Shown here: in pieces, positions 29,513 to 37,722 of the stretch
How the letters are laid out: each line of letters starts with the position of its first letter
How positions within the stretch are numbered: position 1 is the first letter of the stretch
DNA from: a virus
Length of the DNA stretch: 38,789 bases
Direction: 5' to 3' (one strand)
IMG/VR virus record: IMGVR_UViG_3300017917_000442
Coordinates: 1-38,789 of that record
Translations under genes and position numbers: made by a program
The notes under the pieces: model-generated
Databases searched by the model: none
Seen by the model: the letters and a program-made list of their open reading frames with translations, nothing else
Told to the model about the DNA's origin: nothing

Positions 29513-31453
29513 ATGATCATAGCATTCTATCCTGGTAGCGGTGGCAACCGATACTACCATCATATAAACGGGCGTTCAGAATTTAAACCTCAAACGGCCT
29601 ATGACAATCATCTAATAGCACAAAGTTCTACCTATCGCTATTTAGACAACGACACAATCGGTTTACCAGACGTACCGGCTTTGATACTAACCCATTGTGT
29701 CAATGTTCCACTACTTAAAAAACACTTTCCAGAGCACAAAGAAATTGTTGTTATAGTAGCAGATCTTGACCTTTGCATAAAGCGAGAATGGTATCTAGTA
29801 GATCAACACATAGACAAAGGATTTAAAAACAAATACGAGCATGCGTATTCTAATATTGCACACCACTATAGGTATTATAAAGAATTTCCTTTAGATACTA
29901 CAGGTGCTACAACCGTTATTAATATCAATACAGATGACAGTTGGTTCGCCCAAAGTATGCGAGAAGAACTCAGCTTAATTGATGCGCCAGAACATACTCG
30001 AGCACTAGAAGATTATAAAAAAGCACAACACGTAGATCTTAGCGAACTACCCGGCGACAAAATTGTTAACGGCTTTAAAAGTAAGTTCTTAAACGATGCT
30101 GAAATGATGAAGCAACAACTAGACACTATTGGTCCTGGTATGTGCCTAGCAAAATGGAAACAAGTTAGTTTACACTTACCAACTGGTCTTAACAACAGTT
30201 GCTATCATCCACCACTGCATGAAATAAAATTAGAAGATATACAACGTAGTCCCGGCGGGCTACACAACACAGCATATAAAAAAGAGCAACGCAAAATAAT
30301 GCTTGATGGTGGTAAACCAGCAGAGTGTAGTTATTGTTGGGCTATGGAAGATCAAGGAAAGTTATCAGATAGGCACTATCGTTCTGGTGAACCCTGGGCC
30401 GCAAAAGATTTTGGAAAGATTGTTAGTGGAGAATGGAACGATGATGTTATACCCAGCTATGTGGAAGTTAATTTTAATCATGCTTGTAATCTCAAATGTA
30501 GCTATTGTAGTCCTCAGTTTAGTTCAAGTTGGCAACAAGAAGTTGAGCAATCTGGGGGATATCCTACAAGCACTACTCACAACGACCCTAGTCACTTTGT
30601 TGGCCGCAATCGCCCTATCCCCGTTCGTGATGATAATCCTTATGTAGATGCATTTTGGTCTTGGTGGCCGGAACTATATCCAGAGCTAGAACACTTCCGC
30701 ATGACCGGCGGTGAGCCACTGCTTGATAAGAATACATATCGTGTATTCGATTATGTACTGGCAAATCCTAGCCCTAAATTACATTTAAATGTAACATCAA
30801 ACTTTAGCGTAGATGAAAAGTCATGGCAAAAGTATTTGTCCTATGTTAAACAACTCTGCGAAGGTGAGCAGATTGAACACTTTATGCAGTATGTTAGTTT
30901 AGATGCTTGGGGCACTCCGGCTGAATACATTAGACATGGATTGGATTTTAATCTGCTGTGGAGTCGTGTTAATCAGTTCTTAACAGAAATTCCAGGACGT
31001 AATAGCGTCACCTTTATTGTCACTATGAATAATCTAAGCCTTACAACGCTGGATCGACTGTTTGCCGGCATACTAGAGCTTAGAGATCAGTACAGTACAA
31101 CATATCAACGTGTATGGTTTGATACTCCTGTGCTACGCCAACCTACATGGCAACGCTTAGACATACTACCAGAAAGTTATGTTGATCGTTTAGAGCAATT
31201 AAAAGCATGGATGCAGACTCAACAAGAAACACCAGAAACAAGATTTAAAGGATTTAAGGATTACGAAATAGCACGCTTGGATAGAGATATTGCTTGGATG
31301 CGTGAAGGGCAACAACACGATCATTCAGCGGCCAAAGCAGACTTTTATCGATTCTTTAAGGAACACGATCGCAGACGCGGTACTAATTTTGTAGCTACAT
31401 TTCCTACAATGGTCTCTTGGTGGACTGAATGTGAATACTGGAGTCGTCAGTGA
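29513..31453 (+). CDS. radical SAM protein 1: P-loop/sulfotransferase-like domain fused to twitch-type radical SAM
   Basis: A 646-aa fusion. Residues 1-185 resemble a P-loop sulfotransferase or kinase fold: IIAFYPGSGGNRYYHHI echoes the YPKSGTT loop, followed by ALILTHCVN and EIVVIVADLDLCIKREW. From about 205 comes an auxiliary-cluster-like cysteine set: C211, C230 in NNSCYHPPLH, and C272/C275 (ECSYCW). The radical SAM core has CNLKCSYC (C325, C329, C332) for the 4Fe-4S cluster and TGGEP at 398-402 for SAM. Later landmarks are NVTSNFS and SLDAWGTPAEYIRHGLD. The C-terminus carries EHDRRRGTNF, shared with radical SAM 2. The enzyme should generate a 5'-deoxyadenosyl radical; the substrate is unknown. 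The fusion links it to the sulfotransferase theme upstream. Confidence 0.85.
   Translation: MIIAFYPGSGGNRYYHHINGRSEFKPQTAYDNHLIAQSSTYRYLDNDTIGLPDVPALILTHCVNVPLLKKHFPEHKEIVVIVADLDLCIKREWYLVDQHIDKGFKNKYEHAYSNIAHHYRYYKEFPLDTTGATTVININTDDSWFAQSMREELSLIDAPEHTRALEDYKKAQHVDLSELPGDKIVNGFKSKFLNDAEMMKQQLDTIGPGMCLAKWKQVSLHLPTGLNNSCYHPPLHEIKLEDIQRSPGGLHNTAYKKEQRKIMLDGGKPAECSYCWAMEDQGKLSDRHYRSGEPWAAKDFGKIVSGEWNDDVIPSYVEVNFNHACNLKCSYCSPQFSSSWQQEVEQSGGYPTSTTHNDPSHFVGRNRPIPVRDDNPYVDAFWSWWPELYPELEHFRMTGGEPLLDKNTYRVFDYVLANPSPKLHLNVTSNFSVDEKSWQKYLSYVKQLCEGEQIEHFMQYVSLDAWGTPAEYIRHGLDFNLLWSRVNQFLTEIPGRNSVTFIVTMNNLSLTTLDRLFAGILELRDQYSTTYQRVWFDTPVLRQPTWQRLDILPESYVDRLEQLKAWMQTQQETPETRFKGFKDYEIARLDRDIAWMREGQQHDHSAAKADFYRFFKEHDRRRGTNFVATFPTMVSWWTECEYWSRQ
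31440..31443 (+). promoter_or_regulatory. ribosome binding site supporting a GTG start
   Basis: GGAG lies six bases before GTG at 31450, which overlaps the upstream stop as GTGA. This is better placed than the next in-frame ATG at 31483, which has no comparable site. Confidence 0.6.
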
Positions 31454-32595
31454 TAAACGGTAGAAGATTAGTCAGTGATACAATGAGCGAAGTATTTGAT
31501 GTACTAAAGCCTTGGACCGATGAATACTTTTGGGATTTTAATTTGGTCAATCTTACCCCCGGAAGCATTTATATTTTTGGTCGACAGCATTTTTTAGACC
31601 ACTTACCATTGATAAAAGAACTAGCAGAAACAGATCAATATACTTTTATATTTGGCAACAGTGCTGAAGGTGCGTGGACACTAGAAAGTCAATTAAAACA
31701 ACTTCGAGTAGACGAACTAGTGCGTGCTGGTAAAATACTTGTTATTGGTGGAGCAGATATAGCACCCGAATATAATATTCTAACACACGAACATTTTTTA
31801 CCTAGAATATTAGACTACAAAGAAAACATACAAGCACAAAGTTATACCAAAGACATATTTGCTAAAACTGATAAGCCTTATAAGTTTTTGTTTTTAAATG
31901 GCCGTGCTCGCCCGCATCGCAAGTATCTATATGAACGTTTAAGGCGTACAGGTGCGATAGATCAAAGTCTTTGGACAATGCTAGATAGCAAACCTACAAT
32001 AGTTAGACATTTTAACTTTGTTGAAGGTGACACTAACATTATGGCAACTCCTTCGCCACTACAGCGACTGCCAGACCAATATGAAGTAGAACGCTATCGT
32101 GAGCCTGTATTTGGTCCTATCATACCAGAAAACTGTTTCCTTAAACAAGAATTGTTTAATCGAGAGTGGGGAGAAATATATCTAACTCCAGAACCGTACG
32201 TTGACACTTATTTTAGTTTAGTAACTGAAACTATCTGTGCCGAAAGTCCTTATAGTTTTCGTACAGAAAAAATGGCTAAACCGCTGGCAATAGGACACCC
32301 TTTTATTGTAGCTAGCAACGCTGGATTTTATCGAGACTTACACAACTTAGGATTTCGAACATTTGGACATGTTATAGATGAGTCATTTGATTCAATCGAA
32401 CACCACCAAGATCGTTGTGATCGTATTGTAGAAATAGTGACAGACTTGTCACAGCAGGACCTTGCTGGTTTCTTAAGCGAGTGTCAGGATGTATGTAAAT
32501 ACAATCAACAGCGTTTAGCTGAGTTGCAACAAGAAGTACGTCAAGAATTCCCTAACCGTTTTACCCAATTTATCAATGAACGATCTAGAGTTTAA
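31450..32595 (+). CDS. GT-B/exostosin-like glycosyltransferase candidate
   Basis: A 381-aa protein started at GTG 31450. The N-terminal half has Rossmann-like strands (SIYIFGRQHFLDHLPLIKEL, ILVIGGADI) and FLFLNGRARPHRKYLYERL (147-164). The C-terminal half contains FSLVTETICAESPYSFRTEK (255-274), then MAKPLAIGHPFIVASNAGF and LGFRTFGHVIDESFDSI. This is the nucleotide-sugar-binding pattern of exostosin/fucosyltransferase-like GT-B enzymes, in which the SFRTEK-x-x-KPLA-x-x-HPF stretch is most conserved. It lies between the first two radical SAM genes, overlapping them by 4 and 20 bases, so it belongs to their operon. There is no membrane segment. Enzyme class is inferred from motifs; the sugar is unknown. 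Confidence 0.58.
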   Translation: MINGRRLVSDTMSEVFDVLKPWTDEYFWDFNLVNLTPGSIYIFGRQHFLDHLPLIKELAETDQYTFIFGNSAEGAWTLESQLKQLRVDELVRAGKILVIGGADIAPEYNILTHEHFLPRILDYKENIQAQSYTKDIFAKTDKPYKFLFLNGRARPHRKYLYERLRRTGAIDQSLWTMLDSKPTIVRHFNFVEGDTNIMATPSPLQRLPDQYEVERYREPVFGPIIPENCFLKQELFNREWGEIYLTPEPYVDTYFSLVTETICAESPYSFRTEKMAKPLAIGHPFIVASNAGFYRDLHNLGFRTFGHVIDESFDSIEHHQDRCDRIVEIVTDLSQQDLAGFLSECQDVCKYNQQRLAELQQEVRQEFPNRFTQFINERSRV

Positions 32596-33904
32596 ACAAC
32601 AGGTCTTAGACCCCAAAGGCACTTTCTGCGCTGCCAAATGGTACAATGCTACTATATGGCTAGGCTCCGGTATGACTACCAGTTGCCATCACCCTCCTGC
32701 ACACAAAGTAGATGCTGACCAAGTATCTTTTAGTCCAGCAATACTGCACAACACAGAACAAAAGAAACAAGACCGTGCTCAGATGTTGCGTGGAGAACGC
32801 CCTGCTGGTTGTGAATACTGTTGGAAGATCGAAGATATGGGCAGAGATGCTATATCTGATCGTGTATATAAAAGTAAAATATACACACTAGAAGCATTAG
32901 ACGTAGCATATAACACACCTCCGGAACAAAATGTTAATCTTAAAACACTCGAAATTGCGTTTGATCGCACTTGCCAATTCGCATGTAGTTATTGCAATCC
33001 AGCGTTCTCTAGTACTTGGGTTAAAGATATTAGGAATAATGGTCCTTATACCAATCTTGTTAGTGACGGGCGCGGTCACTTTACTCACCCTCATGATAGC
33101 AGTCAGCTATACCGTTTTGGAGAAACTAATCCTTATGTTGAAGCGTTCTTCCGCTGGTGGGAAACAGACTTACATAGAACACTACAAGAACTACGCATCA
33201 CCGGAGGAGAACCCTTTATGTCAGGAGAAACATGGAAACTCTTGGACTGGTTCAAAAACAACAAGGGCAAGTCGCAGACTAGGTTAGCTATTAACAGCAA
33301 TCTAGGTGTAGAAGTAGACGTAGATCGCTTGCTAGACAGCATAGAAGGACTGGAAGTAGATATCTATACCAGTAATGAATCAGTAGGCAGCCAAGCCGAA
33401 TACATTCGCGACGGATTAGATTATGAGCATTGGTTTGCTAATCTACGTCGATTGCTAGACTCAGACCGTATTCGTGCTGTGCATTGTATGTCGACTATTA
33501 ACGCACTATGCTTAGATACACTGCCTAGACTGTTAAACCAACTGCTACGATTAAAAGAATACTATGGTCGCGAGCGCATGAGTTTTACATTAAACATACT
33601 ACGTTTCCCAAGTTTCCAAAGCCCGTTAGTATTACCATACGAGCTACGCACTGTATATCAATATGAATTAGAAGCATGGTTAGACTCTAACCGTATGAAT
33701 CAGTTCTTACACGAGCACGAAATTAACCATATGCAACGCTTAATTGATTACTTGGACGTAGTTAAAACACCGCACTCAGAAGCATTTGAACTAGATAAGT
33801 TGCGTAATGATTTTAAACAGTTCTATACACAATACGATCAACGTCGCGGTAAGAACTTTCGTGCTACATTTCCTAGATTACAAGAATGGTATGATTCACT
33901 ATGA
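32576..33904 (+). CDS. radical SAM protein 2 (N-terminal twitch-like cysteine domain)
   Basis: A 442-aa protein. The N-terminal cysteine set is C18 (TFCAAKW), C37 in TTSCHHPPAHK, and C79/C82 (GCEYCW), matching radical SAM 1 rather than the later copies. The core motif is CQFACSYC (C133, C137, C140), with TGGEP at 209-213. NSN follows at the next strand, and EYIRDGLDYEHW is present. The expected SxD strand reads TSNES instead, so the usual Asp is missing. The C-terminus carries QYDQRRGKNF and ATFPRLQEWY, again like radical SAM 1. It overlaps the upstream GT-like gene by 20 bases and the next gene as ATGA. It is probably the closest paralogue of radical SAM 1 without the P-loop domain. The substrate is unknown. 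Confidence 0.84.
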   Translation: MNDLEFKQQVLDPKGTFCAAKWYNATIWLGSGMTTSCHHPPAHKVDADQVSFSPAILHNTEQKKQDRAQMLRGERPAGCEYCWKIEDMGRDAISDRVYKSKIYTLEALDVAYNTPPEQNVNLKTLEIAFDRTCQFACSYCNPAFSSTWVKDIRNNGPYTNLVSDGRGHFTHPHDSSQLYRFGETNPYVEAFFRWWETDLHRTLQELRITGGEPFMSGETWKLLDWFKNNKGKSQTRLAINSNLGVEVDVDRLLDSIEGLEVDIYTSNESVGSQAEYIRDGLDYEHWFANLRRLLDSDRIRAVHCMSTINALCLDTLPRLLNQLLRLKEYYGRERMSFTLNILRFPSFQSPLVLPYELRTVYQYELEAWLDSNRMNQFLHEHEINHMQRLIDYLDVVKTPHSEAFELDKLRNDFKQFYTQYDQRRGKNFRATFPRLQEWYDSL

Positions 33905-35229
33905 CCGATAAAATTATAGGCAAGTACAACTGGCGAGATCGTGTACCTAGTTATATTCCTTTAGAAGACTTAACTGAGCAACAGCGTCATAGACTAATGG
34001 AGTCAGACTCGTTCTGTATGTTGCCTTGGATACACTTGCACGCATGGCCCGACGGACGTGCTTATCCTTGCTGTTTAGGACGTGCAGAGCACCCTGTGGG
34101 CAACTTAAAAGAAAACACCATGCGTGAAGTATGGAACGGTGATGCCATGCGTGAAATGCGCTTAAACATGCTGGCGGATCAACCCTGTAAACAGTGCGGC
34201 GACTGCTATGAACAAGAAGCCTACGGCTTTGCATCAATGCGTAATAACTCAAATAAGAACTTTGGGCAACATATAGCAGAAATAGATCAAACACTGCCCG
34301 ATGGCAGTTTACCCGACATGCGGCTACACTATTGGGACGTTCGCTTTAGTAATATCTGCCAACTTAAATGTCGTAGTTGCGGTAGTATATTCAGTTCACG
34401 TTGGTACGACGATGATGTTAAGCTATGGGGCCGAGCACTACGCCCACGTGTACAGTTTGCCGGACGTCATGAAGAAGACATTTGGGAACAGATGCAAGAG
34501 CATATTCCGCACTTAGATCAAATATACTTTGCCGGCGGCGAACCCTTAATTATGGAAGAGCATAACCGTATTCTAAAGCTGTTAATAGAAAAAGGTAATA
34601 CTCGTGTACGCTTGATCTACAATACTAACCTAAATGAACTACGCTATAAGAAAGAGTCCGTACTGGACTTATGGAGTCACTTTCCAAACGTATGTGTAGC
34701 TGCCAGTTTAGATGATATGGGCGAGCGTGCTGAAGTTATACGCTCGGGTACAGACTGGGCCAAAGTAGAACAAAACATACGCGACTTAAAACGCGAATGC
34801 CCGCATATAGACTTTATGATCAGCCCTACACTAAGCATGATGAATATTTGGAACTTTACTAGATTTCATCGTTATATGGTAGAGTCGGGTTTTATACAAG
34901 CCAAAGACTTTAACTTAAACATACTGCAAGGTCCGCAGGACTATCGTATTGATATGCTACCCGCAGAATTAAAGCAGCAGTTTAAAAAGGACTTTGAAGA
35001 ACATATTAAATGGTTAGAACCTATAGACACTATACAACGAGCAGTAGGCGGATTTCGGGGTGCTATAGAGTTTATGATGGCCACAGATAACAGTCACTTG
35101 CTACCAGACTTTTGGCGCACAGTTAATGACTTAGACTGGGCACGTTCAGAAAGTTTATTAAGTGTAGTACCCGAACTAGCGGCTATAGTACAGTATCGTC
35201 CAGAAGATCGAAGAATACCTATCAAATGA
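33901..35229 (+). CDS. radical SAM protein 3 (N-terminal twitch/SPASM-like domain)
   Basis: A 442-aa protein. Residues 38-102 are a clear SPASM/twitch-like auxiliary-cluster domain: FCMLPWIHLHAWPDGRAYPC (C39, C57/C58), GNLKENTMREVWNGDAMREM, then C96, C99 and C102. In classical SPASM enzymes this lies after the core; here it precedes it. The core is CQLKCRSC (C153, C157, C160), with AGGEP at 211-215, YNTNLN, and SLDDMGERAEVIRSG. The extra Cys (CKQCGDC) distinguishes it from its neighbours. The start overlaps the previous stop (ATGA), and its stop overlaps the next start the same way. The architecture matches proteins annotated as twitch domain-containing radical SAM proteins. The reaction is unknown. 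Confidence 0.88.
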   Translation: MTDKIIGKYNWRDRVPSYIPLEDLTEQQRHRLMESDSFCMLPWIHLHAWPDGRAYPCCLGRAEHPVGNLKENTMREVWNGDAMREMRLNMLADQPCKQCGDCYEQEAYGFASMRNNSNKNFGQHIAEIDQTLPDGSLPDMRLHYWDVRFSNICQLKCRSCGSIFSSRWYDDDVKLWGRALRPRVQFAGRHEEDIWEQMQEHIPHLDQIYFAGGEPLIMEEHNRILKLLIEKGNTRVRLIYNTNLNELRYKKESVLDLWSHFPNVCVAASLDDMGERAEVIRSGTDWAKVEQNIRDLKRECPHIDFMISPTLSMMNIWNFTRFHRYMVESGFIQAKDFNLNILQGPQDYRIDMLPAELKQQFKKDFEEHIKWLEPIDTIQRAVGGFRGAIEFMMATDNSHLLPDFWRTVNDLDWARSESLLSVVPELAAIVQYRPEDRRIPIK

Positions 35230-36440
35230 ATTTACCTACAGAAAAGTTCTGCGTATTACCTTGGGTCAGTTTAGAAACTAGCCCTGTAGGTACTGTACGT
35301 CCTTGCTGTCTAGCTGAACAAGAGCTACGTGATGATTCAGGCAATAAGTTTAACTTACTAACAGCTGAGTTTACTGCTATACAAAACAGTCAGGACATGC
35401 GCAGACTACGTGAACAGTTCCTAGCAGGCGAGCAACCTGAAACTTGCCGTAAGTGCTGGAGAGAAGAACGGTCAGGACGTACTAGCAAGCGTATGCATAC
35501 ACTGGATAGACTAAAGCATGTAATTCCAGATCAACCCTGGACAGCAGATGCTCGACCACTAATGTTCTTAGACTTAAAGCTGGGCAATATATGTAATTTA
35601 AAATGCCGTATCTGCGGCTCGTGGTCGTCAAGTCAGTTTGCCACAGAAGAGCTTGCACACTTACCCGCAGGTGAAGATCGTAAGACCAGCTTTCATTATA
35701 CTATGCTACGGCAGGGTGCATGGCCCAGAGAGAATCCTGTGTTCTGGCGTGAACTAGCACAGGTAGCAGATCAAATACGCTACTTAGAGTTTACTGGTGG
35801 CGAACCCTTTATGATCGAAGAACACTTTGAACTGTTAAGATCATTAGTCTCTGCAGGACTAGCCGGTAATATTGAAATACACTATAACACAAACGGTACA
35901 CAGTTTCCTGCAGACGCACAGTTCATTTGGCAGTCGTTTAAAACAGTTGAAATAGCATTTAGTATAGATGACTTAGGCCCACGCTTTGAATATCAACGTA
36001 CTAATGCAGTCTGGTCTGAAGTAGAAGCAAACATAGCCCGTTTCCGCGAACTACGCAGAGTATCCCCTAACATACAGTTGCAAGTATGCTCAACTGTTAA
36101 TGTGTTTAATGTACTGTACTTAGAAGAACTAAGTCACTGGATTGATCAACAGAACTTTGACTTTGTTTACTGGAATATGATGCATGAAGCTTACTACTTT
36201 AGTATCAGCACACTGCCCGATAGAGCTAAACGTGTTATAGATCAACGCTTAGAACTAGCTAACGTAAACCCCGAGGACCGCAAAGAGTTTGATCGCATAC
36301 GTAAGTTTATGCTGAATGGTGCTAGTTTAGATGGCAATATACTACGTATGCGTATAGCCGACTTAGATCGTAAACGTGGAACAGACTTACGACTAGTAGA
36401 ACCCGAATTTGCAGAATTAATCGACTATGTCAAAACCTGA
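35226..36440 (+). CDS. radical SAM protein 4 (N-terminal twitch/SPASM-like domain)
   Basis: A 404-aa protein, the shortest of the five. The N-terminal domain starts at once: KFCVLPWVSLETSPVGTVRP with C9, then C27/C28, and C74/C77 (TCRKCW). The spacing of CC and CxxC is as in SPASM/twitch domains. The core is CNLKCRIC (C123, C127, C130), with TGGEP at 190-194, HYNTNGT, and SIDDLGPRFEYQRTN. The C-terminus reads DLDRKRGTDL, a version of the DRRRGTNF element of radical SAM 1 and 2. There is no membrane segment. It overlaps its neighbours by 4 and 14 bases. It probably binds two iron-sulfur clusters. The substrate is unknown. Confidence 0.87.
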   Translation: MNLPTEKFCVLPWVSLETSPVGTVRPCCLAEQELRDDSGNKFNLLTAEFTAIQNSQDMRRLREQFLAGEQPETCRKCWREERSGRTSKRMHTLDRLKHVIPDQPWTADARPLMFLDLKLGNICNLKCRICGSWSSSQFATEELAHLPAGEDRKTSFHYTMLRQGAWPRENPVFWRELAQVADQIRYLEFTGGEPFMIEEHFELLRSLVSAGLAGNIEIHYNTNGTQFPADAQFIWQSFKTVEIAFSIDDLGPRFEYQRTNAVWSEVEANIARFRELRRVSPNIQLQVCSTVNVFNVLYLEELSHWIDQQNFDFVYWNMMHEAYYFSISTLPDRAKRVIDQRLELANVNPEDRKEFDRIRKFMLNGASLDGNILRMRIADLDRKRGTDLRLVEPEFAELIDYVKT

Positions 36441-37722
36441 AACACTGTGTATGGCACCTTGGACTCATACGTATTTGAGCCCACAGACAGAACGGCGTAT
36501 GTGCTGTGCAAGCCGCGAGCCCGCACAGAACTTTGAACAGTATATAGATACAGCCGCAGGCACAGGTGAATATCGTCCGCTGACCTTAGAAGAACATTGG
36601 AATTCCGAGCATATGAAGTCAGTACGTCGTCGTATGCTGGCCGGAGAAGAATTGCCCGAGTGTGCTGTCTGTAATAATCGGTTATTAAACACCGACGTTT
36701 ACCGTAGCTATTTTGACCACTTATTTGGCAGTAAATATAATGAAGTAGTAACTACAACCGACAGTACAGGATACACTACTATGCGACCCATTAGCTGGGA
36801 TTATCGCTTTAGTAACTTGTGTAACTTTAAATGTCGTATGTGTGGTGATATGTTGTCCAGTGCGTGGGAGTCAGAACAGCGTCAGCACAACATGATTAAC
36901 TGGCAGAATCCAAAGAATAATTGGATGCGACCAGAAGTTAAGGAGCAGATTAGTCAGTTTCAAGATACTCAAATTGAGCAAGAGTTTGCTCAAGCAGTAG
37001 AAGAACACCGTGTAGAAGAAGTATATTGGGTAGGCGGAGAGCCCTTAATGTACGAGCAACACTGGCGTTATATGAAACGCATAATCGAACTAGGTGATGG
37101 GCCTCGAGTCTACGCTAGGTATAACACCAACCTTAGCCGCTGTAACTATCGTGGGATTGATCTTTTTAGTGATATTCTTGATCACGTTAGAGATTATCAG
37201 ATCTGTGCAAGCCTCGACGGAACGGGCAGAATTGGAGAATACATTAGAACAGGCCTCGACTACAATCAATGGCTTGAGAACTTCCGTAGAGCAGTTGCAC
37301 ACAGACGTTATGGACGCCAAGTTAGAATTGACTTTACACTTACACTGCCCGGACTGTTTGAAATCCCAAACATTATGCAACTTGCACAAGAGTACAATAC
37401 AGAAGTCCTAGCTAAAGTAGTATTCAGCTTTACACCCGATATTATACTAAGCCCGTTAGCATTACCCAGAAAGATACTGGATCGTAAGATCGAAGAACTA
37501 ATACCCGGGACTACAGGAGCAGTACGTGATGTACTAAACCAGCTAGGAACTAGGCCCACTTTTGCTGAACAATGGAACCAAGGCGGAGCCGCTGCTGCTG
37601 CGCTGGTTCGAGGAAAACAACGTATTCTACAGTTAGAACAAATCCGCGGAGATACGTATACACTCCGTGATATACTTAAACAAGACCCAGAAATATTGGA
37701 ATGGTATGAAAACATCAATTGA
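36427..37722 (+). CDS. radical SAM protein 5 (N-terminal twitch/SPASM-like domain)
   Basis: A 431-aa protein. The N-terminal set is C8 (LCMAPW), C26/C27 (RMCCASR), and C79/C82 (ECAVCNNRLL), with EEHWNSEHMKSVRRRMLAGE in between, the usual W-N-x-x-x-M-x-x-x-R helix of SPASM/twitch domains. The core is CNFKCRMC (C132, C136, C139), with VGGEP at 202-206, RYNTNLS, and SLDGTGRIGEYIRTGLDYNQ. The C-terminal 90 residues differ from the other four (PGTTGAVRDVLNQLGTRPTF, an Ala-rich GGAAAAALVRGK), suggesting a separate substrate or partner. It is coupled to both neighbours by overlaps of 14 and 17 bases. The substrate is unknown. Confidence 0.87.
   Translation: MSKPETLCMAPWTHTYLSPQTERRMCCASREPAQNFEQYIDTAAGTGEYRPLTLEEHWNSEHMKSVRRRMLAGEELPECAVCNNRLLNTDVYRSYFDHLFGSKYNEVVTTTDSTGYTTMRPISWDYRFSNLCNFKCRMCGDMLSSAWESEQRQHNMINWQNPKNNWMRPEVKEQISQFQDTQIEQEFAQAVEEHRVEEVYWVGGEPLMYEQHWRYMKRIIELGDGPRVYARYNTNLSRCNYRGIDLFSDILDHVRDYQICASLDGTGRIGEYIRTGLDYNQWLENFRRAVAHRRYGRQVRIDFTLTLPGLFEIPNIMQLAQEYNTEVLAKVVFSFTPDIILSPLALPRKILDRKIEELIPGTTGAVRDVLNQLGTRPTFAEQWNQGGAAAAALVRGKQRILQLEQIRGDTYTLRDILKQDPEILEWYENIN

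Noticed and set aside
33947-34294. 115-aa reverse-strand frame in radical SAM 3.
   Set aside because: It covers the conserved cysteine domain of the sense gene, has a Cys/Leu/Ser-rich shadow composition and shows no independent start signal.
37094-37411. Embedded + strand frame within radical SAM 5 that would give a transmembrane helix followed by a coiled-coil-like tail, reminiscent of a spanin.
   Set aside because: It starts at GTG/ATG with no usable ribosome binding site, lies wholly inside a well-conserved radical SAM coding region, and the opposite strand is open there too. The hydrophobic stretch is what the shifted frame of this region yields. No lysis genes are nearby.
37308-37718. 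136-aa reverse-strand frame at the end of radical SAM 5.
   Set aside because: It is antisense to a gene with clear motifs, has no ribosome binding site, and has a Ser/Cys/Pro-rich composition typical of a shadow frame.
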